Positions 9,577 to 16,599 of a stretch of DNA of 35,434 nt are shown in pieces. The stretch's first letter is position 1, and every line of letters begins with the position of its first letter. Below the pieces are notes generated by a model, which worked only from the letters and a program-made list of their open reading frames with translations, was not told where the DNA came from and did no database searches. The stretch spans positions 1-35,434 of the forward strand of contig CAMWRW010000016.1 in assembly GCA_947176755.1 (NCBI GenBank), written 5' to 3'. A program made the translations under genes and the position numbers. This DNA is from an uncultured Porphyromonadaceae bacterium. Its GTDB lineage: Bacteria > Bacteroidota > Bacteroidia > Bacteroidales > Muribaculaceae.

Positions 9577-10110
9577 ATGGAAATCGCACTCATCATCATC
9601 TCTGTCCTGTTGTGGCTCGGGGCGCTTGCGCTTCTTCCGGGACGCGGCGCCGTCGCTCCGTTGCTGTCGTTCCTCGGGCTTTTCACGCTCAGTTTCGCGC
9701 GCACCGACGGATATCCGTTGCTCCCGATTAACGGAACGATTCTGACAACTTGGCTTTCGATGACGTTGGTGGTGATGGTTGCCTCCTATCTCCAGCCTGA
9801 ACCCATTCGGCGTCAGACGCGCGGAATGGCCTACATTATCGGCGGCGCTGTGACCGGAATGGTGGTCGGCCTGTTGGGATTCACGTTCACAACCGTGCCC
9901 TCCGTGCTCTACGCCATCATGATTCTGGCCACGGTTATCGGTATCTTCCTCGGTTTCCTTCTTTACACGCGCACTCCCGACGGGGCTCCCGTGGCGATCG
10001 GCAGCGGCAATTTCTTCCGCTATCTCCTTGCCAAAGGCTTTCCAACGGCCATAACCGTCATGCAGCCCGGAGTTGCTCTCGTGCTTGCAATTTCAATCAA
10101 CTCCCTGTGA
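9577..10110 (+). CDS. Small integral membrane protein, conserved hypothetical
   Basis: This 177-residue protein is mostly hydrophobic, with about five or six predicted membrane segments (near residues 2-22, 24-42, 55-75, 83-103, 108-130 and 158-176) and short charged loops. I do not recognise a functional family. The stop overlaps a possible GTG start of the next gene by two bases, and an ATG lies 6 bp after the stop, so the two are probably translated together. Its place between a PgpH-like phosphodiesterase and an exported DUF4919-like protein suggests an envelope role, but nothing in the sequence shows one. Confidence 0.75.
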   Translation: MEIALIIISVLLWLGALALLPGRGAVAPLLSFLGLFTLSFARTDGYPLLPINGTILTTWLSMTLVVMVASYLQPEPIRRQTRGMAYIIGGAVTGMVVGLLGFTFTTVPSVLYAIMILATVIGIFLGFLLYTRTPDGAPVAIGSGNFFRYLLAKGFPTAITVMQPGVALVLAISINSL

Positions 10111-10115
10111 CCTCA

Positions 10116-10979
10116 ATGAGACTTCCCCGACTCCGCATATTGACCGCCTGCGTTATGGCTTTCGGATGTGCCATTCTATCGATGGCCGCCTTGCCTCAAC
10201 GTCAGTCCGGAAACACTAAACGTAAGATAACTGTCGAAAAACCGGACCTTGCCGCAATCCAGCAGCAGACCCTCGACCCTAACAGTCCCTTCTATTTCCC
10301 GAAGTTGAAGAAGAAGTATGAGGTCAACGACACGACGATGACTCCCGAGGAGTTTCGTAATTTCTATTTGGGATATATGTTTCAAGAGGATTACGACCCT
10401 TATCGGCAGACCCCTTTCGCCGCCAAAACCGCCGAGTTGCGTCTCAAACCGACGCATACCAAGGAGGAAATCGACACGATCATCAAATACACTCAGCTCG
10501 CCCTGGCCGACAATCCATTTGATTTGCGCCAGATGTCGTTTCTTATCCGAGTCCTGAAGGAACGCCGCAAGGATATGAGCGCCAAGATTTGGGAATACCG
10601 TCTTGAGCATCTCCTCGGGGCAATCAAGAGCACGGGCACGGGAGCCGATATGGAAAACGCTTGGTGTGTGATTTATCCTGTCCATGAGTATGATATGGTT
10701 CAGCTTCTGGGCTATGAGGCCACGGACGCGGAGTTCTACGAACCCGGTTTCGACCGCTTGCTTGTCCGTCCGGATGAAAACGATACGCGGCGTCGCGACA
10801 AGTCCGCCACAGGATTCTACTTCGATGTCCGGATTCTCCAGCAACAATATGAACTCAAGCATCCGGAGGATGCCGATGTCGAGATGCTCCAGGAAGATCC
10901 CGATGATGAGGAGGCCGCGGAGGAGGATGAGGAAGAGGAAGAGGATGACGAGGATGCCGATGAGATTCCCGCCGAGTGA
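10116..10979 (+). CDS. Exported DUF4919-like protein with acidic tail
   Basis: This is a 287-residue protein from the ATG at 10116; an alternative GTG at 10107 would overlap the preceding stop. An N-terminal signal peptide is visible (basic start, hydrophobic core about 8-27, likely cut near SMAA). The middle has the pattern of DUF4919-type Bacteroidales proteins: PEEFRNFYLGYMFQEDY near the start, NPFDLRQMSFL in the centre, and a C-terminal GFYFDVRIL. No catalytic motif is apparent. The last about 40 residues are almost entirely Asp/Glu, which could bind cations or simply be a disordered tail. The family call is by pattern only and function is unknown. It is the penultimate gene of the rel-HD cluster. 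Confidence 0.75.
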   Translation: MRLPRLRILTACVMAFGCAILSMAALPQRQSGNTKRKITVEKPDLAAIQQQTLDPNSPFYFPKLKKKYEVNDTTMTPEEFRNFYLGYMFQEDYDPYRQTPFAAKTAELRLKPTHTKEEIDTIIKYTQLALADNPFDLRQMSFLIRVLKERRKDMSAKIWEYRLEHLLGAIKSTGTGADMENAWCVIYPVHEYDMVQLLGYEATDAEFYEPGFDRLLVRPDENDTRRRDKSATGFYFDVRILQQQYELKHPEDADVEMLQEDPDDEEAAEEDEEEEEDDEDADEIPAE

Positions 10980-10994
10980 TTGACGGCGACTGAA

Positions 10995-11010
10995 TTGGCA
11001 CGCTATTTGA
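10995..11010 (+). promoter_or_regulatory. Candidate sigma-54 (RpoN) promoter before the SlyD-like gene
   Basis: TTGGCACG-CTA-TTTGA lies 26-41 bp before the ATG at 11036. The -24 half matches the consensus TGGCACG exactly and the GG-to-GC spacing of 10 bp is kept, but the -12 half reads TTGA rather than TTGC. A start site near 11022 would leave a sensible short leader. Confidence 0.4.
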
Positions 11011-11035
11011 ACATTAATGAAAAACACATGATAAT

Positions 11036-11641
11036 ATGGAAGAAAAAAATCTGAATAAGAGTGAAGAGACCGTTGCACCCGGCAAGTTTGTCGAGTTTGC
11101 ATATAAGGTTTACGATGTCGATGGCGACAAGCTTCTTTTCGAAGCTCCGATCGACCGTCCGGACGTAATGATTGCCGGCGTGTCGCAGGAAGTTATTCCG
11201 GCGCTCGTGTCGGCAATGGAGGGTCTTAAGGCGGGCGACCGTTTCGAGACCACACTTCCCCCGGAGGCTGCTTTCGGCCCCCGTTCGGAAGAGAACGTGA
11301 TGGAGCTTGACAAGGAAATCTTCATGCGCGACGGAAAATTGGCCGATGAGGTAAAGGTAGGAGCTTGGTTGCCGATGATGACGGCCGAAGGCTTCCGTGT
11401 CAGCGGCCGGATTATGGAAATCGGCGACGACAAGGTGAAGATGGATTTCAATCATCCATTCGCCGGATTGACTATCCGCTATGAAGGTGAGGTTGTCAAC
11501 GTGCGTGAGGCAACTCCCGAGGAACTTCATCCCGTAGGGGGAGGATGTTGCGGGGGCTGCGGCGGCGGCAACTGCGGCGACGGCGGATGTGGTGACCACG
11601 AGGGAGGATGTTCCTCCGAAGGTGGTTGCGGATGTCATTGA
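11036..11641 (+). CDS. SlyD-like FKBP-type peptidyl-prolyl isomerase with metal-binding tail
   Basis: This 201-residue cytoplasmic prolyl isomerase and chaperone is of the SlyD type. The FKBP core starts near residue 15 (VEFAYKVYDVDGDKLLFE), continues with VIPALVSAMEGLKAGDRFE and the FGPR segment, and holds an insert-in-flap region (about 75-130). The fold closes with DFNHPFAGLTIRYEGEVV, a strong SlyD signature. The last about 34 residues form a Gly/Cys/His tail with eight Cys and two His, like the Ni/Zn-binding tail of E. coli SlyD, which serves hydrogenase and urease metallocentre assembly. No hydrogenase or urease genes are in the window. A possible sigma-54 promoter precedes it and a bidirectional terminator follows. 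Confidence 0.92.
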   Translation: MEEKNLNKSEETVAPGKFVEFAYKVYDVDGDKLLFEAPIDRPDVMIAGVSQEVIPALVSAMEGLKAGDRFETTLPPEAAFGPRSEENVMELDKEIFMRDGKLADEVKVGAWLPMMTAEGFRVSGRIMEIGDDKVKMDFNHPFAGLTIRYEGEVVNVREATPEELHPVGGGCCGGCGGGNCGDGGCGDHEGGCSSEGGCGCH

Positions 11642-11664
11642 TTTCCCTCATCTTTCCTATAATG

Positions 11665-11710
11665 AAAAAATCGGAGGGTCAGACTCGCGGAGTCTGACCC
11701 TCTGATTTTT
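11665..11710. terminator. Bidirectional terminator between the SlyD-like and DUF1919 genes
   Basis: A near-perfect 20-bp inverted repeat has a core stem GAGGGTCAGACT / AGTCTGACCCTC, loop CGCGG, flanked by AAAAA on the left and TTTTT on the right. It can stop transcription from both converging genes. Confidence 0.9.
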
Positions 11711-11731
11711 CGTCCGAATATGTCGACAAAT

Positions 11732-11759
11732 GTCGTGCTAAAGTCGTGCTAAAGTCGTG
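11732..11759. repeat. Short tandem repeat, 11 bp x 2.5
   Basis: Two full copies of GTCGTGCTAAA (11732-11742 and 11743-11753) are followed by a partial third (GTCGTG, 11754-11759). The repeat overlaps the 3' end and stop codon of the minus-strand DUF1919 gene. Confidence 0.8.
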
Positions 11760-12457
11760 AAATGAGGTGGCGGTAAAATATGTCGCCCTTACGATATGGA
11801 TCCCCTACGCTGTCGGAATTTTGGAATTCCGGCATATATTCGTTGCTCTTCAGCGGGAGATCGAGGTTGGAGAACATTATTTTGTGTTCGAACGGGAGAG
11901 TGTCAAAGGCTTCGATATCCTTCTGCGTGCAGAGGTTCTGTTGCATTCCTATTATGAGGAGTCGGTCGAAGTTTACTCTTTTCGCGCGCCTGTACCATTT
12001 CTCGGCCGCCTCTTCTTCCGTGTAATAATGAAGGAAATGGATCTCGACTTTCCCTCCGAGCAGACCGATCGGATACCAGTGACTCCACGCGGCTCGTCGC
12101 TCGTCGCCTATCGCGTATTTGGAATGTTCGACAAATTCTATCTTCGCTTCCTTGAGATAATATTCAAGGTTCGACAGAAACTCGATGTAATCGGGATACA
12201 TGAAATATAATCCGAGGGTCGGAGTGTTATACTGCATTCCGATGTCCTGCATGATCCTGCCGGCAAAACAGTTTGAACTTATTATAGATAAGTTATTGAT
12301 ACTGTTTGAATTACCCCCCCCCAATAAACGAGAGGCGCTTCAATCCTTCTTCAAGGGGAGCGATCAGGGGTTTTCTCTTGGAATCGCACACGAAATGGAT
12401 CAGTCCGATATAACAAGATTTCAAGCCCTTGTAAATAAAGTTATTCTTCAAGTTCAT
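11749..12457 (-). CDS. DUF1919-family protein, reading frame split at a G9 homopolymer
   Basis: Two minus-strand frames together make one DUF1919-type protein. The first starts at the ATG at 12457 and runs 48 codons to a TAA at 12313-12311, just after a run of nine G. The second carries the family core: SIISSNCFAGRIMQDIG, then YNTPTLGLYF and YPDYIEFLSNLEYYL, down to a TAG at 11751-11749. With eight (or eleven) G residues the first frame would run straight into the second and give about 234 residues, close to family size. As read, only a TTG start within the tract could express the core alone. DUF1919 proteins occur in capsule and exopolysaccharide loci; their activity is not established to my knowledge. 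No glycan genes adjoin here. Confidence 0.8.
12314..12322 (-). repeat. G9 homopolymer (C9 on the + strand), possible phase-variation tract
   Basis: Nine consecutive C on the plus strand fall inside the DUF1919 coding region. The length decides whether the upstream frame (start 12457) joins the conserved core: 8 or 11 joins, 9 ends at a stop immediately afterwards. Confidence 0.9.
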
Positions 12458-12487
12458 TTGGAGTTGGCGACGTAGGTTTAATCAACG

Positions 12488-12528
12488 ATATTGCCCGACA
12501 GGAGTTCGGATTTCCTGTCGGGCAATAT
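12488..12528 (-). terminator. Strong hairpin after ribH
   Basis: A perfect 16-bp inverted repeat, ATATTGCCCGACAGGA / TCCTGTCGGGCAATAT, with a 9-nt loop, starts 7 bp beyond the ribH stop. There is no U tract on the minus-strand side, so it may be a processing or stability element rather than a classical terminator. Confidence 0.65.
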
Positions 12529-12535
12529 TGAGATA

Positions 12536-13045
12536 TCAACGGATGTTGAGAGACATTTCTTTAGCGAGGTTCGACATGGCGATCGCCGCCACGGCCGCCT
12601 CCGCTCCTTTGTTACCCAAACTACCGCCGGCGCGGTCAAGGGCCTGCTGGAGGTTTTCGACGGTGAGCACACCGAATATAACGGCGGCCTCACCCCGGGA
12701 ATTGAGAAGGGCGCATCCATCGGCTGCAATCTTGCATACATAGTCGAAATGAGGCGTGTCGCCACGGATGACACATCCGAGGATCACGACTGCGTCCAGG
12801 CCGGGAATCGTGTGCATGGCGCGGGCGGCGGCATTGACAAGTTCCACCGTGCCCGGCACGCTGTAGCTCCGGATGTTCTGTTCGGGAATGCCCGCTTCTG
12901 AAAAGACGCGCAGTGCGCCGTCGCGCAAGGCGCCCGTGACCTGCTCGTTCCATTCGGCCGTCAGGACCACGGCCTTGAAGTTGGACGGATCGGCCACACG
13001 CGGAATTGTCAGCTCGGAGCCGTTGGTGTTCAGAATTGTCGACAT
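12536..13045 (-). CDS. ribH: 6,7-dimethyl-8-ribityllumazine synthase
   Basis: Lumazine synthase joins 5-amino-6-ribitylaminouracil with dihydroxybutanone phosphate in the penultimate step of riboflavin synthesis. From the ATG at 13045 it is 169 residues, the usual length; the frame stays open upstream but that part is the shadow of the Lys-rich end of the TPR gene. Visible signatures are EWNEQVTGALRDGAL at the substrate site, SYSVPGTVELVNAA, VVILGCVIRGDTPHFDYV with the catalytic His, and GVLTVENLQQALDRAGG. The start lies one base after the TPR gene stop, so the two are translationally coupled. Other riboflavin genes are not in the window. Confidence 0.97.
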   Translation of the reverse strand: MSTILNTNGSELTIPRVADPSNFKAVVLTAEWNEQVTGALRDGALRVFSEAGIPEQNIRSYSVPGTVELVNAAARAMHTIPGLDAVVILGCVIRGDTPHFDYVCKIAADGCALLNSRGEAAVIFGVLTVENLQQALDRAGGSLGNKGAEAAVAAIAMSNLAKEMSLNIR

Positions 13046-13046
13046 C

Positions 13047-13988
13047 TTATTTCTTTTTATCCTCTTTCTTTTTGTTCTCCTCTTTGTGATCGGCGTTCTC
13101 CGGGTCATTCTCCACGGAGTTCTCCTTATCCTCTTTTTTGCGGCGGAAACGCTGGCGGGCGGAGAGCTGGACTTTCTCAAGGAAAGAGCGCCACATCGGT
13201 TCGTGGGCCACGTTGGAGTCGATTGTCTCCATCATCTTGAGGATTTCCTGCTCGAGTTCGACTGTTTCGAGGGCAATCGAATGGGGGAGAATTGCGGCGA
13301 GCAGACGGCGGGCGCGGGCACGTTCCGACTTGGAACGCATCATGACGGCGGCCATGTCTACTGTCATTTTCACTTCGCGACGGGTCACTTTTCCGGCCCG
13401 CTTCTTGGCAAGTTTGATCGCCTCGGCATAGAATTTAACGGCGGCGTGATAGTCGCCGGTCGAGGCCAGCATCTCGGCCATCTTCCGGAGCGAATCGACG
13501 AGTTTGTCGGTGGCGGCGCTGATGCCGGAGTTTACCTTCTCATAGAGGCGGCCCGTGTTGATCTGTTGCTTGGCGAGGAGGTCGAGGGTCTTGCGGCGCG
13601 AGCGGAGGATGCGGGTGGAAAGTTCCATTGCGAGAAGATGAAAACGTCCGAAGCGGTCGGCATCGTCGCGCAGGAGGTTTTCGAGCACCTTGAAGAGCAT
13701 CTCCAGCTCCTTCTCGCTCTGCTTATAGTCTTTGAGGGCGAAATGGATTTCCGAGAGGTCAAAGAGGAGAGTGGCGAGGATAGCGCGGAAATGGAGATCG
13801 GTATAATCTTCCGCTTCGCGGAGTTTGCGGAGCGCATCGACAGTTTTGCGGAGCGCGTCCGTATATTGTTCGGAGGCATAAAGTTCCGCAGATTCTTCGC
13901 GTATCTGCAGGGCTTCTTCGATAAAAGGAGTGTTGGCGTGTTTCTTGTCGAGTTTCGAGGCCTCGAACGGGAGTTCTATTAGATTCAT
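13047..13988 (-). CDS. TPR-like helical repeat protein with Lys/Glu-rich tail
   Basis: This is a 313-residue protein from the ATG at 13988. The frame extends upstream to 14138 but that part overlaps the SIS gene, so the inner start (MNLIELPFEASKL) is preferred. The body is alpha-helical with TPR-like spacing, for example EESAELYASEQYTDALRK, LSEIHFALKDYKQSEKEL and MLASTGDYHAAVKFYAEA. The last about 45 residues are Lys/Glu/Asn-rich and low in complexity. There is no signal peptide and no catalytic motif. It lies between a SIS gene (13-bp gap) and ribH (1-bp gap), an arrangement that shows co-transcription but not function. TPR proteins usually mediate protein-protein contacts. Confidence 0.85.
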   Translation of the reverse strand: MNLIELPFEASKLDKKHANTPFIEEALQIREESAELYASEQYTDALRKTVDALRKLREAEDYTDLHFRAILATLLFDLSEIHFALKDYKQSEKELEMLFKVLENLLRDDADRFGRFHLLAMELSTRILRSRRKTLDLLAKQQINTGRLYEKVNSGISAATDKLVDSLRKMAEMLASTGDYHAAVKFYAEAIKLAKKRAGKVTRREVKMTVDMAAVMMRSKSERARARRLLAAILPHSIALETVELEQEILKMMETIDSNVAHEPMWRSFLEKVQLSARQRFRRKKEDKENSVENDPENADHKEENKKKEDKKK

Positions 13989-14001
13989 AACCGGTAGGAT
14001 T

Positions 14002-14643
14002 TCAATATACGTTGTTGGCGCTGTCGTCCTTATCGCAGCCGACAGCGGATTTGTATCCCAGATATCCTCCGTGGTGACGTTTGGCATATTCCTCGCGGGT
14101 AAAGCCGATTTCCTGCATAACGCCGACCACCAGGACATCCCCCATAACGGTCATCATGGTTGTGGATGTGGTCGGGGTTAATCCAAGCGGGCATACTTCA
14201 GGCGCTCCTCCCGTGGAGAGGGCAACGTCGCCGGCGCGGGCCAGAAGGCTATCCGGGTCTCCAGTTATAACAATAATAGGCACACTGGGGTTCAGCGCTT
14301 TTGCAAGGTGGACGAGTTCGATGATTTCCCGGGTCTTGCCTGAATTGCTGAGAAGAAGCATCACGTCGTCAGGCTGCAGCACGCCGAGGTCGCCGTGTTG
14401 GGCCTCGGAGGGATGGAGGAACACGCCGGGCGTGCCCGTCGAGCAGAAGGTCGTCGCGATATTCATGGCGATCTGTCCGGCTTTTCCCATCCCGGAAGTG
14501 ATGAGCTTGCCGCCGCGGCGGTTGACGTGCTCGACGATAAGGTCGATTGCGCGTGCGTAGTTGTCGCTGACGGGAATATTCTCGATGGCGCGGGCCTCGC
14601 GGTCAAGGATGTCGCGCATCAGTGTGATGATGTCTTGTTTCAT
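14002..14643 (-). CDS. SIS-domain sugar-phosphate isomerase, KpsF/KdsD-like without CBS domains
   Basis: This 213-residue SIS protein resembles arabinose-5-phosphate isomerase (KdsD/KpsF/GutQ), which makes the precursor of Kdo for lipopolysaccharide. Conserved segments are SGMGKAGQIAMNIATTFCSTG, FLHPSEAQHGDLG and LLSNSGKTREI, followed by GLTPTTSTTMMTVMGD, a hallmark of the family. The usual enzyme has about 320 residues with a C-terminal CBS pair; here the protein stops about 30 residues after the SIS fold, and nothing downstream suggests a broken gene. It may be a short natural version or act on another sugar phosphate. It is followed by a TPR gene 13 bp later. Confidence 0.88.
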   Translation of the reverse strand: MKQDIITLMRDILDREARAIENIPVSDNYARAIDLIVEHVNRRGGKLITSGMGKAGQIAMNIATTFCSTGTPGVFLHPSEAQHGDLGVLQPDDVMLLLSNSGKTREIIELVHLAKALNPSVPIIVITGDPDSLLARAGDVALSTGGAPEVCPLGLTPTTSTTMMTVMGDVLVVGVMQEIGFTREEYAKRHHGGYLGYKSAVGCDKDDSANNVY

Positions 14644-14656
14644 GTCTTTATGTTGC

Positions 14657-14684
14657 CGCCCGGACTGCGTGGCGCCCCCGGGCG
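14657..14684 (-). other. Hairpin in the thioesterase-SIS gap
   Basis: A 7-bp GC-only inverted repeat (CGCCCGG / CCGGGCG) with a 14-nt loop lies 14 bp before the start of the SIS gene. There is no U tract. It could mark mRNA processing or attenuation within the minus-strand unit. Confidence 0.35.
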
Positions 14685-14705
14685 TATATAATAGGTGATT
14701 TCGGG

Positions 14706-15143
14706 TTATTCTTTCATTGAATCCTCGAGCGCACGACGCCAGCGTGCCGGAATCTCGATTGCTTTCATGGTTTTAGTGTCGATGCTGACCATGACGGTCT
14801 CGCAAATGGCTTTTACCGCGCCGGAAGATTGCTCGACCATCATCTGCTGGAGCCGGAAACTCTTCTCCTTGATTTCGCTGCAGCGGGTGTAGAGTCTGAT
14901 ATTCTCTCCGAAAAAGATCGACTGGATGTAGGCGCAGTCGATGTTGGCGATCACGGTCTCGACCTCGCGCCAGTTGATGCCCCCATTCATAATCGACTGG
15001 AAGAAATGGGCCTTTCCGGTGTCGAAGAATGAGAAATAGACCGTGTTGTTGACATGGCCGAGAATGTCGATGTCGTTGAAGCGGAGCTGCAACGGAATAG
15101 AGTGGCGGAAGAGGTTTATATCGGGAAGGTCGTGGGGATTCAT
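14706..15143 (-). CDS. Acyl-CoA thioesterase, 4HBT hot-dog fold
   Basis: This 145-residue hot-dog-fold thioesterase is of the 4-hydroxybenzoyl-CoA/YbgC type. The N-terminal active-site segment LRFNDIDILGHVNNTVYFSFFD carries the catalytic Asp and the conserved GHVNN. A short central helix and the strands (EIKEKSFRLQQMMV, ETVMVSIDTKTMKAIEIP) follow the family pattern. It presumably hydrolyses acyl-CoA thioesters in the cytoplasm; the acyl specificity cannot be read. It lies 33 bp after the DUF721 gene and 62 bp before the SIS gene, in the same minus-strand run. Confidence 0.9.
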   Translation of the reverse strand: MNPHDLPDINLFRHSIPLQLRFNDIDILGHVNNTVYFSFFDTGKAHFFQSIMNGGINWREVETVIANIDCAYIQSIFFGENIRLYTRCSEIKEKSFRLQQMMVEQSSGAVKAICETVMVSIDTKTMKAIEIPARWRRALEDSMKE

Positions 15144-15176
15144 TCTTTTCAGTTGAAATGTTTATGCGGCTGAGGT

Positions 15177-15470
15177 TCAACCTATAAAACGTATTTCCTT
15201 TACTACCGTCCGTTGGAACGGGGCGTTGATGCATTTGATTAGTTGCGAACGGCTCATCATCAGTTCGTGGCGCAGGGGGGCGGCTTTGACGCTGATTGTC
15301 ATTACGCCGTCGAGCACGTATGGTTTGCCGGTGCGGGCGGCGATTTCCTCGCCTACAATCCGGGGCCAGAGGGCGGCCGCACGGTATTCATCGAGTGTGT
15401 CGGCCATATCGGCCTCTTCGATGGCGCGACGGAGCACATCTCCCAGCGATTCTTCGTAAACTTTTTTCAT
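15177..15470 (-). CDS. DUF721/DciA-like protein
   Basis: This 97-residue protein belongs to the DUF721 family. Recognisable are the N-terminal helix with LGDVLRRAIEEADM, the YRAAALWPRIVGEEIAARTGKP core, and LRHELMMSRSQLIKCIN near the end. Family members include DciA, which loads the replicative helicase DnaB in bacteria that lack DnaC/DnaI. Its place 17 bp after recF supports a link to DNA replication or repair. The protein has no zinc-binding or catalytic motif. Calling it a true DciA is inference from family and neighbourhood. Confidence 0.85.
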   Translation of the reverse strand: MKKVYEESLGDVLRRAIEEADMADTLDEYRAAALWPRIVGEEIAARTGKPYVLDGVMTISVKAAPLRHELMMSRSQLIKCINAPFQRTVVKEIRFIG

Positions 15471-15487
15471 CCTGTTCCGTCGGGAGG

Positions 15488-16585
15488 TTAAATGAGTGAG
15501 AATTTTCCGTCGGCAACTTCGAAGAGTCGGGAATCGCTCCGGATGGAGGCGATTGTCTCGTCGAGGTGTTCGCGGTTGGTGTCGGTGATGAAAATCTGGC
15601 CGAAGGACCCTCCTCCGCTCACCTCCTCCATGATTCTTGACACGCGGCTGCGGTCGAGTTTGTCGAAGATGTCATCGAGCAGCAGAATGGGGGTCTCTCC
15701 TCCCGCTTCGCGGAGATAGGTGAAGATGGCAAACCGCAGAGCGATCGTGAAGGATTTCACTTGGCCCTGGCTGCCGAGGCGGCGCATGGAGTATTCGCCG
15801 AGGCGGGTCGTGATGTCGTCGCGGTGAATGCCGGCCGTGGTGAACCCTAAAGCGAGGTCGCGGCCACGTTCGGCATCGAGCACTTCCTGCAGCGGACGCT
15901 CATTGAGGATGCTCTTGTAGGAGAGGGAGGCGCGTTCGGCATCGTCCGACACGGTTGAATAATATCGGGCGAAAAGAGGCTTGATGCGCTCGATCCAGTC
16001 GCGGCGGGCGGCGTGAATGGCGGTTGCGGCCTCGGTCATGGTCGTTTCTATTGATTCGTAGAGAAGGCGGTCGTTGACCCCGGCCCGAAGCATCTTGTTG
16101 CGGCTCTCAAGCGATTTGTTGTAGCGGATAAGGCGGCTCAGATAGGCTCGGTCGGCCTGCGAGATGACCATGTCGAGCAGACGGCGGCGCACTTCCCCCG
16201 AGCCGGTGACAAGTTCGCTGTCTGACGGCGTGACCGACACGACCGGAAAGCGGCCGATATGGTCGGAAATTCGGGAATATTCCTTGTCGTTGCGACGTAG
16301 TGTTTTCCCTTTTCCTTTGACAATTCCGCAGCTTACGGTCTCCTCCGTTCCGCCGTCCATCCTGTAATGGCCTTTGGTCATGAGGAGGTCGGCGCCGTGT
16401 GTGATCATCGCTGATTCGGGAATGGAGTTCATCGGGCGCGCCATGCTCAGGAAATGGATGGCTTCGAGGAGGTTGCTTTTCCCCATTCCGTTAAGTCCGA
16501 GCAGACAGTTGACTCCCGGGGAGAATTCCATCTTCGCCTCGGAAATGTTTTTGAAATTGAGCAGTTCGAGTCGGTCGAGCCTCAT
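15488..16585 (-). CDS. recF: DNA replication and repair protein RecF
   Basis: RecF is an SMC/ABC-type ATPase that, with RecO and RecR, loads RecA at single-strand gaps. The protein has 365 residues, the normal length. The N-terminus reads MRLDRLELLNFKNI with Walker A GLNGMGKSN at residues 30-38. The ABC signature region (LGSQGQVKSFTIALRFA) lies near residue 270 and Walker B is PILLLDDIFDKLD, followed by the family ending QIFITDTNREHL. It begins 14 bp after the upp stop and is followed by the DUF721 gene. It is unusual that recF here is not next to dnaA/dnaN/gyrB, but this is common in Bacteroidota. Confidence 0.96.
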   Translation of the reverse strand: MRLDRLELLNFKNISEAKMEFSPGVNCLLGLNGMGKSNLLEAIHFLSMARPMNSIPESAMITHGADLLMTKGHYRMDGGTEETVSCGIVKGKGKTLRRNDKEYSRISDHIGRFPVVSVTPSDSELVTGSGEVRRRLLDMVISQADRAYLSRLIRYNKSLESRNKMLRAGVNDRLLYESIETTMTEAATAIHAARRDWIERIKPLFARYYSTVSDDAERASLSYKSILNERPLQEVLDAERGRDLALGFTTAGIHRDDITTRLGEYSMRRLGSQGQVKSFTIALRFAIFTYLREAGGETPILLLDDIFDKLDRSRVSRIMEEVSGGGSFGQIFITDTNREHLDETIASIRSDSRLFEVADGKFSLI

Positions 16586-16599
16586 TTTCGCGGAAAGAA

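Noticed and set aside
12314..12322. DUF1919 gene simply starting at the TTG inside the G tract
   Set aside because: A TTG start followed by three Gly codons would cut the protein and ignore the coherent 48-codon frame upstream that joins exactly with one G fewer.
12873..13982. Plus-strand open frame of 369 codons opposite the TPR and ribH genes
   Set aside because: It runs antisense to two genes with clear family or repeat pattern and tight operon spacing; its translation has no recognisable domain and reflects the composition of the opposite strand.
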